A model generated the notes under the pieces. The model did no database searches. It had not been told where the DNA came from and saw only the letters and a list, made by a program, of their open reading frames with translations. From an uncultured Verrucomicrobiales bacterium (GTDB lineage Bacteria > Verrucomicrobiota > Verrucomicrobiia > Verrucomicrobiales > DEV007): 64,000 nucleotides of DNA. Below are positions 11,949 to 21,075 of the stretch, one piece after another. The translations under genes were made by a program, and so were the position numbers. The stretch spans positions 25,997 through 89,996 of the forward strand of contig CALSSN010000018.1 of NCBI GenBank assembly GCA_943789025.1. The letters run 5' to 3'. Positions within the stretch are counted from its first letter, which is position 1. Every line of letters begins with the position of its first letter.

Positions 11949-12093
11949 TTCTTGGTTCTCCTGAGCATGCTGTTTTTAGGTTTCCAACTCCCGTCTCGCT
12001 TGCTCTCAGAGATCAGTTTGTTTCGATCTCAGGCGGGATATTGGTCCGGTGTATGCCACCGAAAGGAAAGAACGGCGGACCGCTCTTTCAGGG

Positions 12094-12303
12094 CTAACCC
12101 CAGGGCATGTTGGCTTTCACATTCGGTGCATCTGCAGCGGATACGAGGCCGGCTTTGCCGAGGTTCCTTTTGCGCTTGGCGTTCTTTTTGATCAAGAGGT
12201 GGCGTTTTCCCTGCTTGCGACGGAGAATTTTGCCTGTTCCTGTAATCTTGAAGCGTTTCGAGACCGCTTTGCGCGTTTTTGCTTTTCCAGCTGTTCTGGC
12301 CAT
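12094..12303 (-). CDS. rpmI: 50S ribosomal protein L35
   Basis: Ribosomal protein L35 of the large subunit, 69 residues and very basic. It begins MARTAGKAKTRKAVSKRFKI and carries the family pattern GKILRRKQGKRHLL and KRKRNL. The last dozen residues (DAPNVKANMPWG) are less conserved and could be lineage-specific. It is the first gene of the rpmI-rplT pair; the 162 bases upstream, before the sulfatase stop, must hold its promoter, which I could not pick out. infC is absent from this side, which departs from the common infC-rpmI-rplT order. Confidence 0.96.
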   Translation of the reverse strand: MARTAGKAKTRKAVSKRFKITGTGKILRRKQGKRHLLIKKNAKRKRNLGKAGLVSAADAPNVKANMPWG

Positions 12304-12465
12304 GGGGCGGAGAATCTAGGCGAATGACTCCCGGGCGCAACTGGTTTTCTGAGACCTCTCTCTTGGATGCACTCAAAAACTTCCAGTGCGTGCGATGCAG
12401 GTCCGAGAAGGAGAGAAGATGGGCTTCATTTTCGCCCTCGCATGCCTGTCTGGAAAGTCGGTCGA

Positions 12466-13863
12466 TTATTTTTTTTGTAAAGGTCGGTGGGCCTCCTGCA
12501 TGATCTTTTCGATCCTCTCGACAATTTCCGGATAGTGGCTGGCGATGTTGTTCTTTTCGCCGGGATCTTTCTCGAGGTCGTAGAGTTCGAGCTTGCCCGG
12601 CGGTTTTTTCTTCCACCCCAGAGACACAGCTTTCCACTTCCCCATCCGGACCGCCCGGTCACGGTTCTTCGTCTGCGGGTGTTCCCAATAGAGGTAGCTG
12701 TGTTGCTCCTGGTCTTCGGGCCTGCCGAGCAGTTCGGCGAGAAAGGAGATGCCGTCGGATTGATCGGGAACTTTCTGGTTGGTCAGCTCGGCCATAGTAG
12801 CCAGAATGTCCCAGAAGGCGCTGATGTGGCTGCTTTGGCTTCCCGGGGTGATTTTCCCCGGCCAACGGGCGAGAAACGGGGTGCGGATTCCACCGTCGTA
12901 GAGGTCCCTTTTAATTCCACGGAGTGGGCCATTTGAGTTCCAGAAGTCGGGATTGTGCCCGCCTTCGCGGTGGGTACCGTTGTCGCTCGAGAAGGTCACC
13001 AAGGTGTGATCGTCGACCCCCAGTTCCTCGAGCAGGGCGAGGAGCTCGCCCACCTGGTTGTCGAGGTTTTCCATCATGGCTGCGAAGCCTGCGATCGGGT
13101 TCTGCACCTCCGGGCACGGCTCGCCGGGCCCGGCACTATACTTGCCGATTTTCTTGTCGAATTGCGGGAACACCTTGCGCCACTTCTCATGCATTTCCGC
13201 CGGTGCATGCATGGCCGCATGTGGCACCGCGGTCGGGATGTAGCAGAAGAACGGCTTGCCCTCCTTGACGCTGCGGCGGACGAAGTCGAGGGCGTCGGCC
13301 ATGATCAGGTCGTGCACGAAGGTGTTGGGATCGAGCGCAATTTCCTTGCCGTCGCGGACGATGCTCGTCGGGTAGTAGGTGTGAGCGATTAACTGGCTTT
13401 TCCACCCTGAGAAATGGTCGAATCCGTGCGCCATCGGATTCTGTGGGCCTTCCAAGTGGGTGTGTCCCAGCCCCCACTTTCCGAAGGCTCCGGTGGCGTA
13501 GCCGGAATTTTTGAACAAGCGCGGGAGAGTTGTCATTCTTGGGTCGAGCGCAAAACTGTTCTCGTCGCCATTGCCTCGGCAGTGCACGCGGCCGGGATGC
13601 TGTCCGGTCATTAAGACCGCCCGCGATGGAGAGCAGACGGTGTTGCCTGAGTAGTGGTTGCTGAGAAGCATCCCCTCGGTGGCCAGACGGTCGATGTTCG
13701 GGGTTTGAAGTTTCTTCTGGCCGTAGCAGGAAAGGTCTCCCATTCCGAGGTCATCGGCGAGGATGTAGACTACGTTGGGCCGCGGGCTCTCAGCTGCCTG
13801 CAACCAGACTCCCGGCACTGTCAGTAGCAGGCCGACAGCTATTCTTTGTAATGTTGTCTTCAT
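12466..13863 (-). CDS. Secreted arylsulfatase (family S1), cluster gene 5
   Basis: Formylglycine-dependent sulfatase that hydrolyses sulfate esters, probably on a polysaccharide. It is 465 residues. A signal peptide covers about residues 1-23 (hydrophobic VGLLLTVPGVWLQA). The metal-binding DD pair is at residues 37-38 in YILADDLGMGD. The cysteine converted to formylglycine is C77 in VCSPSRAVLMTG, an intact C-x-P-S-R motif. FSSDNGTHREGG supplies the later metal-binding Asp/Asn, and the C-terminal part has the usual LYDLEKDPGEKNN. It is the last gene of a five-sulfatase minus-strand run; the preceding stop lies 4 bases before this start, implying translational coupling. The exact substrate cannot be read from sequence. 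Confidence 0.93.
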   Translation of the reverse strand: MKTTLQRIAVGLLLTVPGVWLQAAESPRPNVVYILADDLGMGDLSCYGQKKLQTPNIDRLATEGMLLSNHYSGNTVCSPSRAVLMTGQHPGRVHCRGNGDENSFALDPRMTTLPRLFKNSGYATGAFGKWGLGHTHLEGPQNPMAHGFDHFSGWKSQLIAHTYYPTSIVRDGKEIALDPNTFVHDLIMADALDFVRRSVKEGKPFFCYIPTAVPHAAMHAPAEMHEKWRKVFPQFDKKIGKYSAGPGEPCPEVQNPIAGFAAMMENLDNQVGELLALLEELGVDDHTLVTFSSDNGTHREGGHNPDFWNSNGPLRGIKRDLYDGGIRTPFLARWPGKITPGSQSSHISAFWDILATMAELTNQKVPDQSDGISFLAELLGRPEDQEQHSYLYWEHPQTKNRDRAVRMGKWKAVSLGWKKKPPGKLELYDLEKDPGEKNNIASHYPEIVERIEKIMQEAHRPLQKK

Positions 13864-13867
13864 AAAA

Positions 13868-15412
13868 TCATGGCAGCGGCTGCTGCGCCTGCTTGATCAT
13901 CTCAAGCATTTCATTGACCCGCTCGGGCATCGCAGAAGCCAGGTCTTTGCTCTCGTAAGGGTCCTCCGCCAGGTTGTAAAGCGCGGCTCGATAGACGCGC
14001 CTGCGCGCCTCCCGGGAGCTCGCCTGGCAATCCATTTCTTTGATCAGCTTCCAATCTCCCACGATCAGCGCTTCTTTGGAGGCACCGGTCGAATTGTGCC
14101 AGAACAGGAATGCGTGTTCCCGCTGGCGGCCCTCGCCGGTCAAGGTGGGCAGGATTGACAAACCGTCGATCGCCACGGGGATTTCCACGCCCATGATCGC
14201 GGCGAAGGTCGGCAGGATGTCGTAGACCGGAGTGCGCCGCTCACTCTCGCTGCCGGGTGTAATCTTTCCCGGCCAGCGAATGATAAATGGCACATTGAGC
14301 CCGCCCTGGTGGTTGCTCCTTTTCACGCCGCGCTGCCCGAGCGTGCCATCGAAACGGTCCTCGCCCCGCTGGTGACCACTCCACAATCCATTGACGACAT
14401 CGTTCCTGCCGGAGACGTCAAGGTAGGGCAAGGTCTCATGCCCGTTGTCGCCCATGAAGATGACCACCGTGTTGTCGCTCAGGCCCAGGTCATCGAGATG
14501 TGCCGTGAGCGCTCCTACTAAGGAATCCAGCTTGTGCATCATCGAGGCATAGACCCGCTCCTGCTGTGTCCACTCGGTCCTGTCACTGTAGACGAAATCC
14601 TGCGGCGCGATCGATGCCGGTCCATGCGGCAGCTGGGTCGCGTAGATGGCGAAAAAGGGGTTTTTTTTCTGGGCCTGTTCGGTGAGGTAGTCCCGACATT
14701 TTTCCAGCCAGATGTCCTCGCTGTAAATCATCTGCTCGCCACCGACCAGCGGACAGTGCGGGGTCGCCCTGTCAAATTTCGGATTACCCGGGAGCGGCAC
14801 TTTCTGCCCGTTTTCCCAGTAATACTCAGGATAAAACCCCCAGCAGATGACCGAGTCATAGAGGCCGCAGTGAGCATCGAATCCGTAACCGGCGATGCGT
14901 TCAGCCGTCTCCGTGTAGCCAATGCCGAGCTTGCCGAAATATGCGGTGTGGTATCCCGCCGACCTGGCCATCTGCCCCAGGAAATAGCGACCCGGCCGCT
15001 CGGACTGGCGATGCGCGACGCCCTTTTCGAACTCCTCCCGAGATATCAATCCCGCCGCGAGCTCGCACTCGAGACCGCCCTCGTTGGGCAGCGGGGAATG
15101 CGCATTGCTGGTGCCAGTGAGCAGGGAGGCCCGCGCCGGTGCGCACACCGTGCAACCGTAGAAGTTCGGCAACCGCATCCCCTCGGAGGCCAGGCGATCG
15201 ATGTTCGGGGTCTGGAAATGCCGCTGACCCCAACAACTGAGATCCCCGCGCCCGATGTCGTCGGCATAGATGATCAAGACATTCGGATGATCCGGCGCAG
15301 GAGCTGCCTGCGCCGCCACGACGATGCCCTCAGGAAAAAATCCCAGCCCGGCCACGATCGGGCAAAACAGAGGCCGCAGCGATCGGCCTACGTACGTCTG
15401 AAGTCTTCTCAT
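13868..15412 (-). CDS. Secreted sulfatase (family S1), cluster gene 4
   Basis: Formylglycine sulfatase of 514 residues. A long N-terminus with Arg residues (MRRLQTYVGRSLRP) precedes a hydrophobic stretch ending near AQAAPAP, compatible with a signal peptide. The DD pair is at about residues 51-52 (IIYADDIGRGD). The modification motif is C90-APAR in TVCAPARASLLTG, so Ala replaces the more common Ser at the fourth position but the pattern still fits C-x-P-x-R. FMGDNGHETLP gives the later metal site, followed by an insert of about 40 residues before GGLNVPFIIRWPGK. Its start overlaps the stop of the upstream sulfatase by 4 bases (15409-15412). Substrate unknown. Confidence 0.92.
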   Translation of the reverse strand: MRRLQTYVGRSLRPLFCPIVAGLGFFPEGIVVAAQAAPAPDHPNVLIIYADDIGRGDLSCWGQRHFQTPNIDRLASEGMRLPNFYGCTVCAPARASLLTGTSNAHSPLPNEGGLECELAAGLISREEFEKGVAHRQSERPGRYFLGQMARSAGYHTAYFGKLGIGYTETAERIAGYGFDAHCGLYDSVICWGFYPEYYWENGQKVPLPGNPKFDRATPHCPLVGGEQMIYSEDIWLEKCRDYLTEQAQKKNPFFAIYATQLPHGPASIAPQDFVYSDRTEWTQQERVYASMMHKLDSLVGALTAHLDDLGLSDNTVVIFMGDNGHETLPYLDVSGRNDVVNGLWSGHQRGEDRFDGTLGQRGVKRSNHQGGLNVPFIIRWPGKITPGSESERRTPVYDILPTFAAIMGVEIPVAIDGLSILPTLTGEGRQREHAFLFWHNSTGASKEALIVGDWKLIKEMDCQASSREARRRVYRAALYNLAEDPYESKDLASAMPERVNEMLEMIKQAQQPLP

Positions 15413-16815
15413 CTCTGCGAGGAAAACAGGTGGTCACCGGGCGCGTCGGGGAGGGATTTCTGCCAGGCTTGAACCTGCTCGAGCAATTGTCTCACGACTT
15501 CTGGATTGCTCTCTTTGAGGTCGGTCGCTTCGAAGGGATCGGCGGTCAGGTCGTAGAGTTCCACGTAGTTGAGATTCTTGTCGGCAAGGAGCTTCCAGTT
15601 CGCGTCGACAATCGCCCACGAAACCCAGTGAGAAGATCGGACTGCAGGCGCAGGACCACGACCTCCCATTTTCCAGAACAGAGGTTTTTTGCGGGAGGAT
15701 GTTACCTTACCCAACAGAGCATTGACCTGGCTGAGACCATCGGGCGAGTAAGACGAAGGCAGGGTGACCCCGGCGATTTCGCAGAAGGTCGGGAGAAGAT
15801 CTACCGCAGAAATCAGCGTTGTTTTGTCCTCCCTGCCCGCGGCAATCTTGCCCGGCCATCGTGCGATGAAGGGAACCCCGATCCCGCCTTCATAAAGCGA
15901 CGCCTTGTAGCCCTTGCGCCCGCCGGTGATGCCACGGGCGGCGGCAAGGTTGTAACCGGCTCCGGTGGCTGTGTCGTGCATCAGCTTGAGTGGGGATGAG
16001 GCGGCTCCACGGGCGGGCCCGTTATCAGAGCTGAAAATCACCAGCGTCTGGTCGGTGATCTGCAGCCGATCGAGGGTCGCGAGTAAGCTGCCTACCCGGT
16101 CGTCGGCGTGCGAGAGGACTGAGGCATAGATGTTGTCGCGTTCCTCGAGGTCGGGAAAGCGCCAGCGGTATTTGGGTTGCGTGTGGAACGGGGTGTGGGG
16201 TTCGTGCAGCCAGACGTTGACGAAGAAGGGCTTCCCTTCGCGGTGGCTTTTTTCCATGAAGGCAGTGGCGTGCTGGGCGTCCTCGTGCACCGGCATCTGC
16301 TCGCCCGCACAGTTGAAGGCGCCGTAGCGATCGAAGCCGTAGGCGCTGGGCAGCGGCGAATCGGCAATCATGTTGTTCGAGAGGTGCCACTTCCCGAAGT
16401 GCGCGGTGGCGTAGCCGCCTTGTTGGAGAAATCGCGAAAGGAGCGGAGCCTCGGGATCGAGCCAGTCCGGCATGTTGCGCTGGGCGTTTGATGTGGCCCC
16501 CGCGAAATGCCCGTCGATGTGGTGGCGGGCGGGAAATTGACCGGTCATCACCGCTGCCCGACTGGGTGAGCAGACACCACTGGCTACCGTGAAGCGATGG
16601 AAGTCGGTCCCCTCTCTGGCGAGGCGATCGATGTTGGGGGTTTTCAGGTAAGGGTGACCGTGGCAACCGAGATCGCCCCACCCCCAGTCGTCGGCGAAAA
16701 TGAACAGGATGTTAGTAGCTTGGCTGGCACCGGAAATCGCCTCGACTGGCATCGCTGCATGGGCCAGCGCCGCGAGCGCGAATAAGGCGCGTTGGATCAT
16801 CGTGTTTCTTTTCAC
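15409..16815 (-). CDS. Secreted sulfatase (family S1), cluster gene 3
   Basis: Formylglycine sulfatase of 468 residues. The signal peptide is at about residues 1-26 (MIQRALFALAALAHAAMPVEA). The metal-binding ADDWGWGD is near residue 41 and the modified cysteine is C82 in GVCSPSRAAVMTG. FSSDNGPARGAASS is the later metal-site motif and GGIGVPFIARWPGK the usual strand after it. It ends with a Pro/Asp-rich tail. Both ends overlap neighbouring sulfatase genes by 4 bases, so the ribosome probably re-initiates through the cluster. It resembles exo-acting GalNAc/arylsulfatase-type S1 enzymes, but I cannot assign a subfamily without a search. Confidence 0.92.
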   Translation of the reverse strand: MKRNTMIQRALFALAALAHAAMPVEAISGASQATNILFIFADDWGWGDLGCHGHPYLKTPNIDRLAREGTDFHRFTVASGVCSPSRAAVMTGQFPARHHIDGHFAGATSNAQRNMPDWLDPEAPLLSRFLQQGGYATAHFGKWHLSNNMIADSPLPSAYGFDRYGAFNCAGEQMPVHEDAQHATAFMEKSHREGKPFFVNVWLHEPHTPFHTQPKYRWRFPDLEERDNIYASVLSHADDRVGSLLATLDRLQITDQTLVIFSSDNGPARGAASSPLKLMHDTATGAGYNLAAARGITGGRKGYKASLYEGGIGVPFIARWPGKIAAGREDKTTLISAVDLLPTFCEIAGVTLPSSYSPDGLSQVNALLGKVTSSRKKPLFWKMGGRGPAPAVRSSHWVSWAIVDANWKLLADKNLNYVELYDLTADPFEATDLKESNPEVVRQLLEQVQAWQKSLPDAPGDHLFSSQR

Positions 16816-18257
16816 TGCTTGTTTTCCCTTTCCTTCTTTGCCGGCTTTTTTTCCGTCGGGACGAAGGAAGGATCGAATGCCGGATTCAATCTGTCAGGAA
16901 CGGGAGCCTTTATCTCAGCACGCCAGGCGCCGAGTTTTGCCTGCAGTTTTTTCGCTTTTTCGGGCATCGTCTCGGCGAGATTCTTCCGTTCGCCCGGGTC
17001 CTGCTCGAGGTCGTAGAGTTCAATGCCGCCATCCTCGAAGTATTCGTGCAGCTTCCACTTGCCGTGACGGATTACCGATCCAGGACGGGTCCGGAAGAGC
17101 GGGTCGCGGGCATCATCGATGGCGTACTTCTGAAGGTAGATGGGGAAATGCCAGTAGAGGCTCCGTTCAGGCAGCTTGCCGCTGATTCCAGTCAGCAGAG
17201 GCAGCAGACTGAGCCCGTCAACGTCCTTGCCTTTGGCGACGCTTCCGCCTGCGACCTCCACAAAGGTTGGATAGAAATCCAGTCCGGTTACCGGCACGTC
17301 ACAGGTCGATCCCGGTGTGATTTTCCCCGGCCACCGGGCGGTGATGGGAACCCGGATGCCGCCCTCGTAGTAGGAACCCTTGCCTGCTCGCCAGGGCTCC
17401 TGCGAACTGATGTGCCGGATTCCCCCGTTGTCTGAGGAAAACAGGACGAGGGTGTTTTCAGCGAGGCCTGATGCATCAAGGTAAGCGAGCAGGCGGCCGA
17501 TATTTTGGTCCAGTGCTTCCACCATCGCGGCATAGTCGGCATGGATTCCCGGCCGATCCTGGTACTTTCCAAGCAGATCCTTTCGCCCCTGCAGCGGTGT
17601 GTGTACTGTGTAGTATGGCAGGTAGAGAAAGAAGCGTTTCTGCCGGTGGTTTTTCAGGAAGTTGATCGCCTCATCGGTGAGGCGGTCGGTGAGGTATTCT
17701 CCCTCAGGCCCGTCTTTTAACCGAGGATTTTTATAAGGACTGAAGTAGCTGGCAGGACCACCCGTTTGCAGGCCGGCAATGTTGATGTCGATCCCCTGTT
17801 CAGTGGGGTCTTTCCCAACATGCCACTTCCCGATCTGGCAGGTCACGTAGCCACATGCCTTCAGTTCATCGCCAATGGTCATCATGTCATTCGACAGGTG
17901 CGGCGTGTTCTTGGTCGGGATCAGCTTGCGTGTATTCGTCGCGCCCCGCTCAGAGGTGCCCACGGTGTAGACGCCGGTGCGTGGAGCAGCCTGCCCGCTG
18001 AGAACGGCAGCGCGACTGGGTGCGCAATTGGCGGCCGGGGCATAGCCATTGGTGAAGATGATGCCTTCTTTGGCAAGCCGGTTCAGGTTGGGTGTGTGGT
18101 AGCGCCTGTCACCCATGAAGCTGACATCCATCACGCCGAGGTCGTCGGCATTGATGTAGAGGATATTCGACGGAGTTAATTCGGTCGCAGAGGCTACGAC
18201 CCACAGGCCGGTCAGGGCAAGAATGAGCAAGACTGTGGGACTGTAGGGGGTCAGCAT
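16812..18257 (-). CDS. Secreted sulfatase (family S1), cluster gene 2
   Basis: Formylglycine sulfatase of 481 residues. A signal peptide covers about residues 1-25 (VLLILALTGLWVVASA). The metal site INADDLGVMD lies near residue 37, and the modified cysteine is C78 in NCAPSRAAVLSG. It contains GKWHVGKDPTEQGID, HTPLQGRKDL, LFSSDNGGIRHIS and GGIRVPITARWPGK, all standard S1 blocks. The C-terminal tail is Lys-rich (EKKPAKKERENKQ) and may be a flexible end. The downstream sulfatase start overlaps its stop by 4 bases; the upstream gene's stop is 1 base before this start. Confidence 0.93.
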   Translation of the reverse strand: MLTPYSPTVLLILALTGLWVVASATELTPSNILYINADDLGVMDVSFMGDRRYHTPNLNRLAKEGIIFTNGYAPAANCAPSRAAVLSGQAAPRTGVYTVGTSERGATNTRKLIPTKNTPHLSNDMMTIGDELKACGYVTCQIGKWHVGKDPTEQGIDINIAGLQTGGPASYFSPYKNPRLKDGPEGEYLTDRLTDEAINFLKNHRQKRFFLYLPYYTVHTPLQGRKDLLGKYQDRPGIHADYAAMVEALDQNIGRLLAYLDASGLAENTLVLFSSDNGGIRHISSQEPWRAGKGSYYEGGIRVPITARWPGKITPGSTCDVPVTGLDFYPTFVEVAGGSVAKGKDVDGLSLLPLLTGISGKLPERSLYWHFPIYLQKYAIDDARDPLFRTRPGSVIRHGKWKLHEYFEDGGIELYDLEQDPGERKNLAETMPEKAKKLQAKLGAWRAEIKAPVPDRLNPAFDPSFVPTEKKPAKKERENKQ

Positions 18258-18258
18258 G

Positions 18259-19797
18259 TTACTTGTTTCGCCAATCGTTTGTCTCGCGGTAGGCTGCGTT
18301 TGGAGTGGGCATGCGGGCGCCGGATTTTTTTCTCCAGTCGTGCAGCATCTTCGTGAGTCTGGCTGTCAACTCGGGCTTTTCCTCAGCCATGTCATGCTGT
18401 TCCTCGGGATCGTCACGCAGGTTGTAGAGTTCGACCTCGCCGGTCTCAAAAACCTCCACCAGCTTGTGGTCACCCATGCGCACTGCTCCGGCCGGACCCA
18501 TGCTGTTGATGTGGTGGTAGTGGGGGAAGTGGAAATACAGGGCCTCGCGGTCGAGCCCGTCGGCCTCGTCGGTAAGCAGCGGCTTCAGGCTGACTCCGTC
18601 GACGTGTTGCTCCGGCCGCAACGGGAGTCCGGCGAGGTCGAGAATGGTCGGGTAGATGTCGGTGCTTACGGCGGGGGTATGCAAGCGCTGCCCCGCCTTG
18701 ATCTTTGCCGGATACCTGATGATGAGGGGTGAGCGGATGCCACCTTCGTAGACCCAGGCTTTGCCTGCACGCAGTGGGAGGTTCGAGGTCGGCATGTTCG
18801 GGCTGCTGCCGGTGGAAAGCCCGCCATTGTCCGAGAGAAAAACAACCAGGGTGTCTTCCTCGAGCCCGAGACGTCCGAGGGCGTCCATGATCCGGCCGAT
18901 GTTTTCGTCCATGCTTTCGATCATCGCGGCGTAGGCGGGGTTGTCCTGGCGCGGGCGGGAGAAACTCTGCCGGACGGACACCGGAGCCGGCGGGTTTTTA
19001 TCGAGGCCCAGGCCCTGCGCTTTTTTCTGGTATTTTTCCCACTTGTCCTGTCGCGGCTCGATCGGGGTGTGCACGGTGTAATACCAGAGGTTGAGGAAGA
19101 ATGGTTTGCCTTCGTGCTCCTCGATGAAACTGATGGCGCGGTCGGTCAGAATGTCAGTGAGGTAATCACCTTCCTTCCCGCCTTTCATGCCCGGGACATT
19201 GGTCGAGGGATGCTTGTCGCTTTGGTAGGGGAAATGGTACGAGCCCGGCTGCCCCATCTTGTGTCCGGCAATGTTGAGGTCGAATCCGTTGGCCTCCGGG
19301 TAGTGGTTGCGGCCGCCTTGGTGATGGGCCTGAAGGTGCCACTTGCCGATGTGGGCAGTGGTGTAGCCCGCCTCTTTCAGGGCCTCGGCGAGGGTGGTGT
19401 CTTCAAGTGGCATGTTGCCAGCAAGTTCCGGTGGGGTCAGCCGATGGCCCGGGCCGAATGGACCACGCGAGCCGCTGTGGTTAGTCAGATGGATCCGGCT
19501 CGGATACTTCCCGGTCAGGACACTCGCACGGGTCGGCGAGCAGACCGGGTTCGCGGCGTAGGCATCGGTGAAAAATGCTCCGCCGCTGGCAAGCCGGTCT
19601 ACATTCGGCGTTTCGTGGAAGGTGCTGCCGGTGACCCCGAGATCCGCCCACCCGAGGTCATCGATCAGAAAGAGAACGACATTCGGGCATCGGGGGTTAC
19701 CACCCGAGGCAGCAATGTCCGCTTGAGCTGGGACGGTCAAGGCAACTGCCAACAGGGCGGGGCAGGCAAGGAGTCTGATCAGCATGCGGGGAATCAT
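18259..19797 (-). CDS. Secreted sulfatase (family S1), first gene of the five-sulfatase run
   Basis: Formylglycine sulfatase. I place the start at the ATG at 19797 because it gives a good signal peptide (MIPRMLIRLLACPALLAVAL, cut near AQA) and a 512-residue protein. The open frame runs 92 codons further upstream into the end of lpxB, but that extension is Arg/Pro-rich and unlike a sulfatase. The metal site LIDDLGWAD is near residue 46, and the modified cysteine is C86 in VCSPTRASVLTG. FLSDNGGLSTGSS and GGIRSPLIIRYPAK follow. An insert of about 40 residues in the middle (QKKAQGLGLDKNPPAPVS) is Pro/Lys-rich. A 116-base gap separates it from lpxB and probably holds the cluster promoter. Confidence 0.92.
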   Translation of the reverse strand: MIPRMLIRLLACPALLAVALTVPAQADIAASGGNPRCPNVVLFLIDDLGWADLGVTGSTFHETPNVDRLASGGAFFTDAYAANPVCSPTRASVLTGKYPSRIHLTNHSGSRGPFGPGHRLTPPELAGNMPLEDTTLAEALKEAGYTTAHIGKWHLQAHHQGGRNHYPEANGFDLNIAGHKMGQPGSYHFPYQSDKHPSTNVPGMKGGKEGDYLTDILTDRAISFIEEHEGKPFFLNLWYYTVHTPIEPRQDKWEKYQKKAQGLGLDKNPPAPVSVRQSFSRPRQDNPAYAAMIESMDENIGRIMDALGRLGLEEDTLVVFLSDNGGLSTGSSPNMPTSNLPLRAGKAWVYEGGIRSPLIIRYPAKIKAGQRLHTPAVSTDIYPTILDLAGLPLRPEQHVDGVSLKPLLTDEADGLDREALYFHFPHYHHINSMGPAGAVRMGDHKLVEVFETGEVELYNLRDDPEEQHDMAEEKPELTARLTKMLHDWRKKSGARMPTPNAAYRETNDWRNK

Positions 19798-19913
19798 GGT
19801 TTGACGAGCTTTGGAGGGAACGGGTCTGACGGCTGGCTTCTTCCATGTTTTTTCCCTGCCAGGGAATGGGGATGCCTGCTTCGGAAATCGCGGCGAGCGC
19901 GGCCACAGAGCAG

Positions 19914-21041
19914 TCAGCCGAGTTCCGCGAGGATTGCCTCGGCAGCGCGTGCGCTGGCTCCGGGCCCTCCCAGTTTTTTCCGTGCCTCGAGAACACCGGC
20001 CTCGACTTTGGAGCGATAGTCTGTGTCGGCTATCAGGCGGTGGAGTTCCGATGCGACCGCCCGGCTCGTGCAATCGCCCTGGAGGAGTTCGCGGATTACC
20101 TCGCGGCCGACAAGGATGTTGGCCATGCCGATATGGTCGAGTTTCACCACGGCCCGACCGACCCGGTAGGTGAGCCAGTTGACCCGGTAGACGAGGCAGT
20201 AGGGGAGTCCGTGGGCCGCGGCTTCAAGGGTCGCTGTTCCCGAAGCGACAGCCGCGGCCTGAGCGGTCGCCATGATCTTTCGCGCGGCACCTTCGCCCCG
20301 GCGGATTTCGCAGAAGCCGGTGTCGAGCCCGTGCTCGGTGAGAATTTCAAGCATCTGAGCCGCACGTTCGGGTGAGGCTGCGGCGGTGACGAACTTGAGC
20401 TCGGGGTGCTCGGCGTGGAGGAGCCCGGCTGCTCCCAGCAGGATCGGGAAAAGTTTGCTTACCTCGTGCTCGCGCGAGCCGGGGAGGAGTCCGACCAGCT
20501 TTGGGTCGCGCTCGGTTTCGGGAGCTGCCAACTCATCGACGAGCGGGTGGCCGGAGCAGACTGCGCGGAGGCCGGAGTCCTCAAAGAGCGGAACTTCAAA
20601 GGGGAAAAGGCAGATGATGAGATCAAGAAGGCGCGCCATTTTTGGAATTCTTCCTTTCTTCCACGCCCAGACCTGCGGGCTGATATAGAAGAGGATCTTT
20701 CCCCGGAAGTTGCCTTTTCGGAGTGCCTCGGCGAGCCGGAGGTTGAAGCCTGGGTAGTCGATGAGAACGATGGCGTCAGGCGGGTCGGCGAGAAGTCGGG
20801 CAGTCAGAGCAGTCATCTGCTGGCGGAAGTAGCCGTATTTTTTGAGCACCTCCCAGAGCCCGAGCACGGCGGCATCTGCCAGCCAGTCATCGACTTCGCC
20901 GCCGCCCGGAACGGCAACCATCTCCGGTCCGCCGGTGGCCGAGAGAACAAGCGACGGATCATCCTTCAATAATTCGCGCATGAGGGCTGCACCGTGGTGG
21001 TCGCCGCTGACCTCACCGGCGAGGAGGTGGATGCGCTTCAT
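19914..21041 (-). CDS. lpxB: Lipid-A-disaccharide synthase
   Basis: LpxB (glycosyltransferase family 19) joins UDP-2,3-diacylglucosamine and lipid X to make the lipid A disaccharide at the inner membrane. It is 375 residues, usual length. Family landmarks are AGEVSGDHHGAALM at the start, DAIVLIDYPGFNLRLAE, FYISPQVWAWKKGRI, LLPGSREHEV, and AVASGTATLEAAAHGLPYCLVYRVN. It is the third gene of a lpxI-oxidoreductase-lpxB run on the minus strand. Its presence shows that the organism makes lipid A and has an outer membrane. Confidence 0.96.
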   Translation of the reverse strand: MKRIHLLAGEVSGDHHGAALMRELLKDDPSLVLSATGGPEMVAVPGGGEVDDWLADAAVLGLWEVLKKYGYFRQQMTALTARLLADPPDAIVLIDYPGFNLRLAEALRKGNFRGKILFYISPQVWAWKKGRIPKMARLLDLIICLFPFEVPLFEDSGLRAVCSGHPLVDELAAPETERDPKLVGLLPGSREHEVSKLFPILLGAAGLLHAEHPELKFVTAAASPERAAQMLEILTEHGLDTGFCEIRRGEGAARKIMATAQAAAVASGTATLEAAAHGLPYCLVYRVNWLTYRVGRAVVKLDHIGMANILVGREVIRELLQGDCTSRAVASELHRLIADTDYRSKVEAGVLEARKKLGGPGASARAAEAILAELG

Positions 21042-21075
21042 GTAGGAAGAATGGGTTCAGGATTGTCGGGCGCGC

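Noticed and set aside
19840..19890. Possible terminator between lpxB and the sulfatase run
   Set aside because: The TTCCCT/AGGGAA stem is only 6 bp and is followed by A rather than T on the minus strand.
19798..20073. N-terminal extension of the first sulfatase into lpxB
   Set aside because: The 92 extra residues are Arg/Pro-rich, overlap lpxB by 160 bases in another frame and precede a good signal peptide starting at 19797.
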